A DNA stretch of 64,000 nt, taken from NCBI GenBank assembly GCA_964417895.1, contig CAYQJS010000008.1:62001-126000 (forward strand), given 5' to 3'. A model generated the notes under the pieces. The model worked only from the letters and a program-made list of their open reading frames with translations. It was not told where the DNA came from and searched no databases. Shown piece after piece: positions 41,801 through 49,660 of this stretch. The DNA is from CAYQJS01 sp964417895 (GTDB lineage Bacteria; Chloroflexota; UBA6077; SHYK01). The stretch's first letter is position 1, and every line of letters starts with the position of its first letter. A program made the translations under genes and the position numbers.

Positions 41801-44397
41801 TGATGATCGGGGAGCGCACCAATGCCAACGGCTCGGCGCGCTTCAAGCAGTTGCTGGCGGACGAGGACTGGGACGGCCTTGTGAGCCTGGCGCGGGAAGA
41901 AGTGCGCGGCGGCGCCCACGTCCTTGACGTCTGCGTGGATTACGTCGGCAGGGACGGCGCCACGGACATGGAGGAGGTTGCCAAACGCTACGTCCGGCAG
42001 GTCTCCGCGCCCATCACGCTTGACTCGACACAGGCAGACGTCATTGAGGCCGGCCTCAAGGTCGCCGGCGGCAAGTGCATCGTCAACTCCATCAACTTCG
42101 AGGACGGCGAGCGACGTCTGGAGGCGGTATGCCCGATGCTCAAACAATACGGCGCCGCTGTGATCGCCCTGACCATCGACGAGGAGGGGATGGCCAAGAC
42201 GGCGGACCGCAAGCTGGCTGTCGCCGAGCGACTACATCGCACGTGCACCGAGCGGTACGGCATCGACGAGCGGAACATCCTGTTCGATCCGCTCACATTC
42301 ACCATCTGCACCGGCAATGAAGACGACCGGCGCCTCGGCCTGGAGACGCTGGAGGGCATCGCGCTGATCGCCCAGCGCTTTCCCAACTGTGGCGTGCTCC
42401 TCGGCCTCTCGAACGTCAGCTTCGGCCTCAAGCCGGCTGCGCGCCAAGTGCTCAACAGCGTGTACTTGCACGAGGCAGAGCAGCGCGGGCTCACCGCGGC
42501 GATCCTGCACCCGTCTCGCATCTTGCCAGAACATCGCATCCCGAAGGAGCAGTGGGACGTGGCGCTCGACCTCATCTACGACCGCCGCCGCGAGAGTTAC
42601 GACCCGCTGCTCTACTTCCTCGGACTGTTTGATGTAGACGGTCAGCCATCAGCCATCAGCCATCAGGGGGCCGATCGGACGCTCGAAGAGATGCTGCAAG
42701 ACCACATCGTTGACGGGGAGAAGCGCGACCTCGAGCAGCACCTCGAGGAGGCGCTTCGGAAATACCCCGCGCTCGCGATCATCAACGATCACCTGCTCGC
42801 GGGCATGAAGGTGGTTGGCGATCTCTTTGGATCGGGCCAGATGCAGCTTCCCTTCGTTCTCCAGAGCGCCGAGGTAATGAAGCAGTCGGTCGCTTATCTC
42901 GAACCGTACATGGAGCGGGTTAAAGGGCAGAGCCGAGGGAAGCTCGTGCTCGCCACGGTCAGGGGGGACGTGCACGACATCGGGAAGAACCTGGTTGACA
43001 TCATCCTCACCAACAATGGGTTCGAGGTCGTCAACCTCGGCATCAAGCAGCCGCTGAGCACGATCGTTGAGGCATGGCGCGAGCACAACGCAGACGCCAT
43101 CGGTATGTCCGGCCTGCTGGTTAAATCCGTCGGCGTCATGAAAGAGAATCTGGCGGAGCTGAACGCGCTGGGAATCACCGCGCCGGTTCTGGTGGGCGGC
43201 GCCGCCCTGACGCGTCCCTACGCGGAGACGGAGTTGCGCGATACCTACGAGGGTCGTCTGTACTACGGGAAGGACGCGTTCGAGGGGCTCGCCGTGATGC
43301 AGGCGCTCAACGAGAAGCGTTTGGCGGACATCGACGCCCAGATCGACGAGCGCGTGGGCAAGCGCCGCGAGGCGGCGCGAAGGTTACAGGTTACAGGGGA
43401 CAGGGGACCGGCGGGCGCCGCCGCCCCCCAACTCTCCCCCACAGAGGGGGGAGGGGGTGAATTCCCTCTCCCTCTGGGAGAGGGAGGGGGTGAGGGCGTG
43501 GCCACGGCGCCCGTGCGCTCCAATGCCGAAGACTTTCCCCCCACCCTAACCCTCCCCCTCGAGGGGGGAGGGGACAGGTCAAACGTGGCCCGCGACGTGG
43601 CTATTCCCCGGCCGCCCTTCTACGGCACCCGCGTCGTCGACAGCGTCCCTCTCGACCGCATCTATCAGTACATCGACAAAATCGCTCTCTTTCGTGGCCA
43701 GTGGCAGTTCAGGCAGGGAGCGCGGGACGAGGAGACGTACAACCGGCAGATCGCCGAGGAGGTAGAACCGATCCTCGAGCGGGTCAGCCAGCAGGCGAAG
43801 GCTGAGGCCGTGCTCCAGCCAAAGCTCGTGTATGGCTACTTCCCCGTCAACAGCGCGGGGGACGACCTGGTCGTCTTCGACCCGGAGGAGCCGGAGCGTG
43901 AGATCGAGCGCTTCACGTTCCCTCGACAGCAGGGCAGGCGGCACCTCTGCATCACCGATTTCTTTCGGCCCGTCGAGTGCGGCGAGCGGGACGTGCTCGG
44001 CGCTTTTTGTGTCACCATGGGCGCTGAGGCGACGAGACGCACCCGCGAGTTGTTCGAGGCCAACCGGTACACCGACTACCTGTACCTGCATGGCCTCAGC
44101 GTGCAGTGCGCTGAGGCGCTCGCGGAGCTGTGGCACCAGCGGATGCGGCAGGAGATGGGCATCGACGGCGAGGACGCGCCGACGCTCCGCGGGCTGTTCG
44201 CGCAGCGGTTCCACGGCGGGCGTTACAGTTTCGGCTACCCCGCCTGTCCGAACCTCGAAGATGAGGAGAGGCTCTTCCGACTCCTCGGGCCGGAGCGAAT
44301 CGGGTGCCATCTCACGGAGAACTGGCAGATCGAGCCTGAACAGTCCACAACCGCCATCATCTGCCACCACCCGGAGGCGAAGTACTTCAATGCGTAG
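38809..44397 (+). CDS. metH: Hcy-methyltransferase/MTHFR-like protein fused to cobalamin-dependent methionine synthase
   Basis: A single 1,862-residue frame. 1-~295: homocysteine S-methyltransferase domain (LLADGATGTEL, NCGVGP, GGCCGTTP zinc Cys). ~325-620: MTHFR-like domain, as in YitJ-type bifunctional proteins. ~625-655: repeat-derived linker. 655-985: second Hcy domain (ILDGAIGTAI, NCATGP, GGCCGTTP). ~995-1260: pterin-binding domain (LMIGERTNANGS). ~1293-1520: B12 cap and Rossmann domain with cobalt ligand in DVHDIGKN. ~1524-1594: repeat-derived linker. ~1597-1862: SAM-dependent reactivation domain (YSFGYPACP). Normal MetH is ~1,200 residues, so two ancestral neighbours appear joined. ATG 40771 could still be a separate MetH start, without a Shine-Dalgarno. 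Start TTG 38809 overlaps metF. Confidence 0.9.
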   Translation: MRHAELQERLAGRPLLADGATGTELAVAQIHFERCFDELNLSAPALIEDIHCSYIAAGAELIETNTFGANRIKLARYGFDRVADINFQGVRIARDAARSTGESVLIAAAVGPIGQELEPVGSVALGDARAAFAEQISALLEAGPDLLLFETFSGLGELSEAVAAAKAVADIPIIAQLTFTADGRTPAGESPEAVATELEALGIDVVGMNCGVGPQVALDVAQAMRRSTRLPISVQPNAGLPGRAGGRVFYLSTPAYFAEYARRFADAGVSVVGGCCGTTPSHTAAMRDALAGPGRSRRLFPLPSAAADGADGREARPEVLEPTGLATQLKQRRFVVAAEVEAPQGSTAWRAIDAAQQLLEAGADCIAVGLSPLARAQASPIAIAALVQQRLQAETIVRLSARERSLLALQEDVLGGHALNVRNVVAAVGGPSEPGHHAHRGGVPEVDSIGLIRVLARLNDGVDWAGAGMGRPTGFHIGGDVTPAIDDWAAERDRMRRKIDAGAAYLVAAPLFDMEQLEAFFENVGVLPVPVIMEILPLYSSRQAEFLHNEMAGMIVPAWIRQQMRQAGDHGRDVGLQIAAEFLELARPHIQGVCIQASGGYAARRQLVRLARTDVRTERRGLTRTERRGLRTEESPPQPGSVLSPQSSVLSTSIMSAFLEALKRRVLILDGAIGTAIHSYNLPLSDYLGLENCSEVLVLTRPDVIEEIHESFLAVGCDAVETNTFGGMKHVLAEFGLDGRCREINRAAVAIARRACDRHTTPAKPRFVVGSIGPGTKLITLGQIDWDTMHDSYAEQVRGLLDGPPGHRSDVLLIETAQDLLQCKCAVNAAVDVERAMGIWDTDERVPIFVQVTVETTGTLLLGSDISAAVCALEELPIDGIGMNCATGPREMAENVRYLARASSKPISILPNAGLPILQDGKPVFPLQPEALAAALKQFVENDGVSIVGGCCGTTPEHLRAVVEAIGERPPGQRQPEHPAQVSSLYSAVDLRQENSVLMIGERTNANGSARFKQLLADEDWDGLVSLAREEVRGGAHVLDVCVDYVGRDGATDMEEVAKRYVRQVSAPITLDSTQADVIEAGLKVAGGKCIVNSINFEDGERRLEAVCPMLKQYGAAVIALTIDEEGMAKTADRKLAVAERLHRTCTERYGIDERNILFDPLTFTICTGNEDDRRLGLETLEGIALIAQRFPNCGVLLGLSNVSFGLKPAARQVLNSVYLHEAEQRGLTAAILHPSRILPEHRIPKEQWDVALDLIYDRRRESYDPLLYFLGLFDVDGQPSAISHQGADRTLEEMLQDHIVDGEKRDLEQHLEEALRKYPALAIINDHLLAGMKVVGDLFGSGQMQLPFVLQSAEVMKQSVAYLEPYMERVKGQSRGKLVLATVRGDVHDIGKNLVDIILTNNGFEVVNLGIKQPLSTIVEAWREHNADAIGMSGLLVKSVGVMKENLAELNALGITAPVLVGGAALTRPYAETELRDTYEGRLYYGKDAFEGLAVMQALNEKRLADIDAQIDERVGKRREAARRLQVTGDRGPAGAAAPQLSPTEGGGGEFPLPLGEGGGEGVATAPVRSNAEDFPPTLTLPLEGGGDRSNVARDVAIPRPPFYGTRVVDSVPLDRIYQYIDKIALFRGQWQFRQGARDEETYNRQIAEEVEPILERVSQQAKAEAVLQPKLVYGYFPVNSAGDDLVVFDPEEPEREIERFTFPRQQGRRHLCITDFFRPVECGERDVLGAFCVTMGAEATRRTRELFEANRYTDYLYLHGLSVQCAEALAELWHQRMRQEMGIDGEDAPTLRGLFAQRFHGGRYSFGYPACPNLEDEERLFRLLGPERIGCHLTENWQIEPEQSTTAIICHHPEAKYFNA
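40641..40764. repeat. tandem/inverted AGGACTG repeat in metH linker
   Basis: Multiple AGGACTGAG(CGCCG) units are followed by an inverted block of CTCAGTCCT units (40728-40760). Read in frame without stops (TERRGLTRTERRGLRTEE ... LSPQSSVLS). It joins the MTHFR-like domain to the MetH part. Confidence 0.8.
42642..42668. repeat. CAGCCAT micro-repeat in metH
   Basis: GTCAGCCATCAGCCATCAGCCATCAG is a three-unit 7-bp tandem. It inserts about nine residues (GQPSAISHQG) between the pterin-binding and B12-cap domains without breaking the frame. Confidence 0.7.
43381..43572. repeat. micro-repeat plus GC-palindrome cluster in metH linker
   Basis: AGGTTACAGGTTACAGGGGACAGGGGACC (43381-43409) is followed by palindromic cores CTCCCCCACAGAGGGGGGAGGGGG, CCCTCTCCCTCTGGGAGAGGGAGGGGG and CCCTCCCCCTCGAGGGGGGAGGGG. 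Read in frame as about 64 Gly/Pro/Glu-rich residues between the B12 and reactivation domains. Same family as the intergenic GC-palindromes. Confidence 0.85.
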
Positions 44398-44587
44398 CTT
44401 GATCCAGTGGCGCGGGGCGGCACACTTTGCACGGCCGGTAGCCTGCTGCTCTCGCGGCCGCTAGCGACTCGAACACGACGCGGTTCCTTTCAAGTACCCG
44501 TCGGTCGTAGCGACAGGTTGGCAAACAGAAGATGTGCGTGGTCTTGCTCCCGTGAAAAGGGCCGCGATACGGTTCGACCGTCATCAT
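44387..44587 (-). CDS. stand-alone Ada metal-binding domain protein
   Basis: 66 residues matching the N-terminal zinc domain of Ada. 'GSKTTHIFCLPTCRYDRRVLERNRVVFESLAAARAAGYRPCKVCRP' contains four Cys (FCLPTC and CKVC) in the Ada spacing; the first also accepts methyl groups from DNA phosphotriesters in Ada. The DNA-binding and methyltransferase domains are absent. Its ATG overlaps the stop of the upstream methyltransferase gene (ATGA), and its 3' end overlaps metH convergently by 11 nt. A role in sensing DNA methylation damage is inferred. Confidence 0.78.
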   Translation of the reverse strand: MMTVEPYRGPFHGSKTTHIFCLPTCRYDRRVLERNRVVFESLAAARAAGYRPCKVCRPAPLDQATH

Positions 44588-45345
44588 CCAGTTCCGTTGG
44601 CCACGAGCAGCCGGTAGCCGACATCGAGAGAGTCCAACCGCCGAAGCTCACGGTGCTTCGCGTCCCAGGCGCCAGACTGCAGGTCATCCGCAAGTCGGCG
44701 TAGCCGCGCTTCGACCGTTGTCGGATCGATGAGTGCGAGTGTCGATATCCCACCACGAATCGCTGGATCAAGGTACGCCTCGGGTCTTCCCCAGAACGCA
44801 CCGAGAAAGCCGTCGGCGCAGTCGTTCGGGATCGGGACAATCCATTCCTCCGCTCCGCCAAGCCATTCTGTGAGCTCCTGGTTGAAGGGAAGCCTTCGCC
44901 TATCCCAGTCTGCTACCTCGGGAAAGTACTCCCGGGTCAACCAGAACAGATCGAAGTCTGGGCTGTAGGTGAGAAGCACCACGCGCTTCGCCACTCTCCG
45001 CATCTCGCTCAGACCGAGTGGGATGTCGGCAAAGTGGTGGACAGCCAAGACGGCCATCGCGGCATCGAACACCGCGTCCCTGAACGGAAGGAATTCGGCG
45101 ACAGCTCGGATGACCGCTGCTGCCCCCGGCGGCCGCTGAGCGATCATCACCATGGACGGCTCCACGGCGGTCACGTGCCGATCGTTGGGCTCGTACGAGC
45201 CCGTGCCAGCGCCCACGTTCAGGACCCGGTCTGAACTACCGAGGGCCTGGTCAATAATGTCCTGGATTCGGGGGTCAGCGCGGCGACGAGGGGCATAGCC
45301 GCGGCCGATGTCGTCGTAGTGCTGCACGCCTTCTCGTTGGCCCAC
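44584..45345 (-). CDS. class I SAM-dependent methyltransferase
   Basis: A 253-residue UbiE/Methyltransf_11-type enzyme. Motif I is RVLNVGAGTGSYE, followed by AVEPSMVMIAQR (motif II acidic residue), 'AVAEFLPFRDAVFDAAMAVLAVHHF' (motif III-IV) and a C-terminal substrate-specific part rich in Trp/Asp. Substrate unknown. GTG 45345 has GGAGCG about 9 nt upstream. Translationally coupled to the Ada-type zinc protein downstream. Confidence 0.82.
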   Translation of the reverse strand: MGQREGVQHYDDIGRGYAPRRRADPRIQDIIDQALGSSDRVLNVGAGTGSYEPNDRHVTAVEPSMVMIAQRPPGAAAVIRAVAEFLPFRDAVFDAAMAVLAVHHFADIPLGLSEMRRVAKRVVLLTYSPDFDLFWLTREYFPEVADWDRRRLPFNQELTEWLGGAEEWIVPIPNDCADGFLGAFWGRPEAYLDPAIRGGISTLALIDPTTVEARLRRLADDLQSGAWDAKHRELRRLDSLDVGYRLLVANGTG

Positions 45346-45447
45346 GGGAATGCACGCTCCCCGAGTGACGCTAACCGAAATCTGTGTGTCACGGATGATA
45401 AGCGTCGCGACACTCTACGGACCGCGGGACATGCAGAGGCAAGGCCC

Positions 45448-46071
45448 GTGCAGATAGTCGACGGAGTACACTCGCCCGGCAGCGGACCGCTCCCCAGAGC
45501 TATCGAGGGCTGCTGCCTAGAGGAGTCGAGCATTCCGGCGGCGAGCGTCTGGCTTTTGTCGGGCTTGGTCGTCGGCCTTACCGCCGGCGTCTCTGCCAGG
45601 GTTGCGATGCGTCTCGTAGCGGTCGCCGGTGGTGTAGCGCCAGGGTTCACTGTGCCAGGCACGCTCACTGTCATCGTGGTCGGAGCCCTTTACGGGATTC
45701 TGGGCAGTCTCGTGTTTGTAGGCCTTCGCGGACGACTCCCTGGTTCTGGTGTGGGCAAGGGCTGGGTCTTCGGAATGCTAGCGTGGCTTCTCTATGGGCT
45801 TCCGCTTCTCATCGCCGACCAGGTAGACGAACTGCGCGTCGCACCTGCGCTGGGCCTCGTCCTGTTCGGGACTATCTTCGTTCTCTCTGGGCCTGCCCTC
45901 TCGCTGGCCACGGCCGGTGCCGAACGGTTCCTGTCGAGGAGCGGGAGAAGTCGCCGTTCGCGCCTCGAGGCCCTACTCGCGCTCGCCATCCTCCTGGGCG
46001 CCGCACCAGCTGTTCTCTCAACCTACGTGCTCCTCGGCCAGAAGATCGCGGGCTTGCTCACTAGCTCCTAG
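45448..46071 (+). CDS. multi-helix membrane protein of unknown function
   Basis: About 207 residues from GTG 45448, whose upstream AGAGGCAAGG is the best Shine-Dalgarno in the area; the frame is open back to 45319 and the start is uncertain. Five or so hydrophobic segments: VWLLSGLVVGLTAGVSARVAMRLVAVAGG, LTVIVVGALYGILGSLVFVGL, GMLAWLLYGLPLLIA, ALGLVLFGTIFVLSGPALSLA and ALLALAILLGAAPAVLSTYVLLG. No known family recognised. It is convergent with the phosphoesterase gene, overlapping by 54 nt. Confidence 0.6.
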   Translation: MQIVDGVHSPGSGPLPRAIEGCCLEESSIPAASVWLLSGLVVGLTAGVSARVAMRLVAVAGGVAPGFTVPGTLTVIVVGALYGILGSLVFVGLRGRLPGSGVGKGWVFGMLAWLLYGLPLLIADQVDELRVAPALGLVLFGTIFVLSGPALSLATAGAERFLSRSGRSRRSRLEALLALAILLGAAPAVLSTYVLLGQKIAGLLTSS

Positions 46072-46839
46072 GCGCTGCCGGAAGTGGTGGGCCAGGAAGG
46101 CCTGGCAAGGATGGTGCGATCGCCTGATGGCCTCGATCACGGCCTGGTAGTCGTATGCGACACGTCGATGTTCGAGACGATAGCCTGCCGCATCGGCCGT
46201 CACCATCACGTAGCTCGCACGCCGATCCTCGGTTTGTGGGTTGCTGACGCTCCCCAGGTTCACGACGTGGACGCCGTTCACGAAGCGGGCGCCGTTCACG
46301 AAGCGGGCGAACGGGCGGTGCGTGTGACCGGCTAGCACCAGGTCCGCCTGGCAGTCGCCGACGGCGGTTCCCAGGTCCTCGTCGGACATTCCCGGGTTGA
46401 GCCCGGCACCATCGTCAGCCCGAGGTGTCGAATGGACTGCCAACAGACGTGTCCCGTCGGGAAGTTGGACCCGCAGTTGGGCCGGCAGGCTCGCCAACCA
46501 GTTCAGCCACCCGGCCGCCATTAGATAGCCGTCGGTCCAGGCGAAGCTTCGTGCAATCTCGACGAGCCGCGGCATCAGACGGCGGTCATTGAGCACGTCC
46601 GCTTCCGTGGGTGGAGGCCGGTCACCGGTCAGCACGTAGCGCTCCGTGTTCCCTTGCAGCACCCGCAGCTTCGGTAGCGCACAGAGCCGTTCTAACACGC
46701 CAACGGGGTCATAGCCGATCGCGACAAGATCGCCCAGGGCCCAGTATTCGTCAGCACTGCCCTGAGACTCGATATCGGCAAGAACGGCATCCAGGGCGAT
46801 TGGGTTGCCATGGATGTCGGACAGGAAGGCCAGGCGCAT
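46018..46839 (-). CDS. calcineurin-like metallophosphoesterase (YfcE/MJ0936-like)
   Basis: A 273-residue dinuclear metal phosphoesterase. Motifs in order: LSDIHGNPIALDAVL (Asp, His), WALGDLVAIGYDPVGVL (GD), LQGNTERYV (GNxE), LLAVHSTP (His) and LAGHTHRPF (GHTH). It starts with ATG 46839 at the family's usual position. An in-frame 18-bp tandem duplication (46273-46308) duplicates ARFVNG just after the GHTH motif. Likely hydrolyses a phosphodiester or nucleotide; substrate unknown. Confidence 0.86.
   Translation of the reverse strand: MRLAFLSDIHGNPIALDAVLADIESQGSADEYWALGDLVAIGYDPVGVLERLCALPKLRVLQGNTERYVLTGDRPPPTEADVLNDRRLMPRLVEIARSFAWTDGYLMAAGWLNWLASLPAQLRVQLPDGTRLLAVHSTPRADDGAGLNPGMSDEDLGTAVGDCQADLVLAGHTHRPFARFVNGARFVNGVHVVNLGSVSNPQTEDRRASYVMVTADAAGYRLEHRRVAYDYQAVIEAIRRSHHPCQAFLAHHFRQRLGASEQARDLLAEEHVG
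46273..46308 (-). repeat. 18-bp tandem duplication in phosphoesterase gene
   Basis: GCCGTTCACGAAGCGGGC occurs twice in perfect tandem (46273-46290 and 46291-46308), adding six residues to the protein. The perfect identity points to a recent slippage event. Confidence 0.9.
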
Positions 46840-46923
46840 AGTAGGAAGAGTCTACAGGGTTCCTGCACGACGGCTGATAGAACAGCCGGATGGCGGTCCG
46901 CACGCCGATCCGGAACGCTTCGG

Positions 46924-46929
46924 TATCAT
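46924..46929 (+). promoter_or_regulatory. putative -10 (TATCAT) of leaderless HAD gene
   Basis: TATCAT ends 7 nt before ATG 46937; no Shine-Dalgarno is present. Same geometry as at holB and the 21708 amidohydrolase. No clear -35. Confidence 0.4.
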
Positions 46930-46936
46930 CTGCGCT

Positions 46937-47656
46937 ATGAAACCGCTGAGAGCTCTCCTGGTGGACGTTGGTGGAGTGCTGGTCGACGAGGGCAATTGGC
47001 CCACTTGGGCAGACGAGGATTTCCGTGGCTTGGTGTTAAGCCGCCTGGCCGATTCCTTTGGCGCCAATCAGGACTGGTTCAGCAGCCTCTCTCGGCTATT
47101 CGCGCTGGAGACGCAGCCACCGGAGTGGAAGCAGCGGACGCGCGAGGTCCTCGGGGAATGCCTGGCCAACTCTGGTTTGGCGCTCACCGACACTGCCTTC
47201 CGCCAATTCTGTGGTGCCCTGGCTCCTCCCCTGAAGGGTCTTGCCGCCCTTGAACCTGGCGTGCGGGAAGCAATGGTCGCAGCGAGGCTGCTGGGTCTTC
47301 GCCTGGCCATCTGCTCAAACACTGTTGTTCGTACAGGCGAGGACTATCGACGGGACATGAAGCAACTGGGGCTCGACGGTTGCTTTGAGGCGTATATCAC
47401 CTCGCTGGACGTGGGCTTCGCAAAGCCCCACCCGGCCATGTTCGAGGCGGGACTGCTTGCGCTTGGCGTTGCGGCCGACGAGGCTGCGATGATCGGGGAC
47501 CGCCCGGACCGCGACGTCGCCGGTGCCCAAGCCATGGGCCTCCGGGCAATCTGGCGGCGCACGTCTCGCTACGGCGGTCCTTGCGACCGCCCGCCGGACG
47601 CTGAAATCGACTCTCTTTGGGATCTGCCCGGGGTCCTTCGCGGCTGGGTGAACTAA
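46937..47656 (+). CDS. HAD-superfamily hydrolase
   Basis: A 239-residue HAD phosphatase-like enzyme. Motif I is LLVDVGGVLVDE (Asp nucleophile in DxGG), motif II ICSNT, motif III FAKPHPAMFEAGL (Lys) and motif IV MIGDRPDRDVAGAQAMGL. An alpha-helical C1 cap lies at about residues 20-90. Subfamily I with unknown substrate; phosphoglycolate- or dehalogenase-like activities are possible. ATG 46937 is chosen as the family start. Faces the decayed ParB-methylase gene. Confidence 0.83.
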   Translation: MKPLRALLVDVGGVLVDEGNWPTWADEDFRGLVLSRLADSFGANQDWFSSLSRLFALETQPPEWKQRTREVLGECLANSGLALTDTAFRQFCGALAPPLKGLAALEPGVREAMVAARLLGLRLAICSNTVVRTGEDYRRDMKQLGLDGCFEAYITSLDVGFAKPHPAMFEAGLLALGVAADEAAMIGDRPDRDVAGAQAMGLRAIWRRTSRYGGPCDRPPDAEIDSLWDLPGVLRGWVN

Positions 47657-47719
47657 GAACGACCCGCGTGAGATGGGACTCGTTCCACGGGCTAAGCTCC
47701 CGCCTGCACGGCACCTGAC

Positions 47720-48596
47720 GCGGGGCCCAAGCCTGCTCGACCAGCGCCTGCCGACGCGAGGCATGCCACTGGTAGACGGCAGAGTGGGGTTTGAGTGCTT
47801 GAGCGCCTCCGTCAGGAAGAGGACGTAGAACTCGACGGAGGTCTCCGGGTCGTGGTATGCGTCCCAGTTGCGCGTTCCGCTGCGTCGCCCGGCGAGAGGA
47901 GCGCCTCGACCCACTGATGGCCTCGGGGCGGCTCTTGCTCGCGGGCCACTCACCGCCCTTGTAGTCCACCAAGTAGGGTGGGTCCGTGGCCATGAGCGAC
48001 GCCTGCTTCCCGTCCATGAGCCGCGCGACGTCCGCCTCACTGGTGGAATCGCCACAGAGAAGGCGGTGGTCACCGAGATGCCACAGATCGCCCGGCTGCG
48101 TGAGGGGCGTGCGTTCTGCTTCCCCGAGGGCGGCCTCGAGGTCGAAGCTCTCCAGGCGGTCGCGGTTCTCCTGCGCGTCGAGTCCCTTGAGGAGCGCATT
48201 GATCTCGTCGGCGCCGAAGCCCGAGATCGAGAGGTCCACCGCGTTCACCTGCGCTCCGCCAGCATCCTGGCCAGCAGTTCCGTCCCAGTCGCCGCTGATC
48301 TTGGTGAGCGCCAGGTTGAGGAGATGGCTCTGCTCGGCAGAGAGGTCCACGAAGATGACAGGGACCGTCTTGAGGCCGAGGCGCCTGGCGGCGACGAGGC
48401 GCTGGTGGCCGCCGACGACTATGTGGTCATCGTGCCTGGCGCTAACCGGCTGAACGAAGCCCCACTCACGGAGACTGCGAGTGAGGGCTTCCAGCTCGGA
48501 AGCGCTGATCTTGCGGGGGTTGGCCGGGTCGGGATGTAGATCGTCGATCGGTACCTGGACGATCTGAAGCCCGGTGCGGGTCGTTGTCTCGGTCAT
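47720..48596 (-). pseudogene. ParB-N domain / DNA methylase, frameshifted and truncated
   Basis: The frame starts cleanly (ATG 48596, AGGAGGGCG) with a ParB-like nuclease/partition domain: QIVQVPIDDLHPDPANPRKI, 'IVVGGHQRLVAARRLGLKTVPVIFV', 'GDLWHLGDHRLLCGDS', then the methylase motif MATDPPYLVDYKGG. After that the homologous sequence switches frame ('NWDAYHDPETSVEFYVLFLTEAL' lies in another frame), returns ('HSAVYQWHASRRQALVEQAW') and stops matching near 47730. At least two frameshifts and a missing C-terminal half indicate a dead gene. ParB-methylase fusions of this kind are common in prophages and mobile elements. Confidence 0.75.
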
Positions 48597-48597
48597 T

Positions 48598-48659
48598 CGC
48601 CCTCCTGGTTCCCTCGGAGGGCGTGAAAATAGGACGCCGCCCCTTCGGGCAGAACGTCC
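48598..48659 (-). promoter_or_regulatory. structured leader sequestering the Shine-Dalgarno of the ParB-methylase gene
   Basis: In the transcript CGCCCTCC (48623-48616) pairs over 8 bp with GGAGGGCG (48605-48598), which contains the Shine-Dalgarno two bases before the ATG. A second hairpin (GGACG...CGTCC, 48659-48632, tetraloop-like centre) lies just upstream. Both hairpins recur in the second copy at 49905-49965. Confidence 0.6.
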
Positions 48660-48769
48660 TCATTCGGATGGTTCTGGCACCAGATTATACTAACGCCCGC
48701 AGCGGAGGACACCCCGGGGAGAGGGTTGACTCCGCCGGTGTCACCGAAAGCGGCCAGGAGTCACTCTGA

Positions 48770-49660
48770 ATGCGAAATGCTCTGATGGTTCTCGTACTTC
48801 TGACTTGCCTGGTGAGTCCCATAGGGCGAATTCTTGCCCAGGATGAACCTCAACCGAACGATGATGAAGCGCCCACCGTTGCCGTAGAGGACCCAACACC
48901 GGGCCCGCTCCCGAGCCCCACGTCGACGTCTGTGCCGGAGCCCTCAGAACGCTACGTCTTTGAAGACTCAGTGTCCGTGCAAACTCGTATGGAGGTGGCC
49001 GCGGGCATTGAGCGCACCAAGCGTTTTCTAGCTCAGTCATTCGGAACGAGCATTCCTGGCGTGGTAACCATCACCGTTCGGGCATCCGATCCGACCGGCT
49101 TCCAAACGCAGGCGGGCTATCGCTTTCTCAACATCAACGCCGCGAGTCAGTACTGGACTGAAGTGCCACCCTGGCGGCGAGTTCAGACGGTCGCCCACGA
49201 GTACTTTCACGTTGCTCAGGCGGAGTGGGGGAGTCGAAACATTGGAGGACCCGCTTGGCTCATCGAAGGCAGTGCGTACTGGATGGGGTTCCACGTCTCG
49301 GTCAACGCTGGCGGCCCGACGCTGGAGGCAACCCTTGCTTGCTTCAGATCGTCGGTCGCGAGAAGTCCGACGTTCCCGGCTCTCGATGCCCTGGAAAGCC
49401 GGCAGGCCTTTAACGAGGCTCGCGGGCCGACATACTTCTTGGCAGCTCTTGCAGCGGACGCACTCGCAGCAAGGTCCGGGATATCAGTGTTTCGAAGCTA
49501 TTGGGAGCAGGTACCAACAGAGGCAACGTGGCGTTCGGCTTTTGCCACCGCTTTCGGCGAGTCGCCTGAAACATTCTATGGGCGGTTCGGAGGGGCACGT
49601 GGAAACTTCACAGCCGCAACGCCTGATCCGTGTGATTCGCCAGTGGGCCGGATTCTCTAA
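48770..49660 (+). CDS. secreted gluzincin-like metalloprotease (peptidase MA-like)
   Basis: A 296-residue protein. The signal peptide is MRNALMVLVLLTCLVSPIGRILAQ, followed by an acidic/Pro-rich linker (residues 25-60) and a zinc-peptidase domain with HEYFHVAQ (HExxH, about 144-148) and downstream PAWLIEGSAYWMG, whose Glu is the expected third ligand of gluzincins. The spacing fits the peptidase MA family. Substrate unknown. ATG 48770 has AGGAG about 10 nt upstream. It lies between two copies of the ParB-methylase 5' region, suggesting it travelled with, or was bracketed by, a mobile segment. Confidence 0.75.
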   Translation: MRNALMVLVLLTCLVSPIGRILAQDEPQPNDDEAPTVAVEDPTPGPLPSPTSTSVPEPSERYVFEDSVSVQTRMEVAAGIERTKRFLAQSFGTSIPGVVTITVRASDPTGFQTQAGYRFLNINAASQYWTEVPPWRRVQTVAHEYFHVAQAEWGSRNIGGPAWLIEGSAYWMGFHVSVNAGGPTLEATLACFRSSVARSPTFPALDALESRQAFNEARGPTYFLAALAADALAARSGISVFRSYWEQVPTEATWRSAFATAFGESPETFYGRFGGARGNFTAATPDPCDSPVGRIL

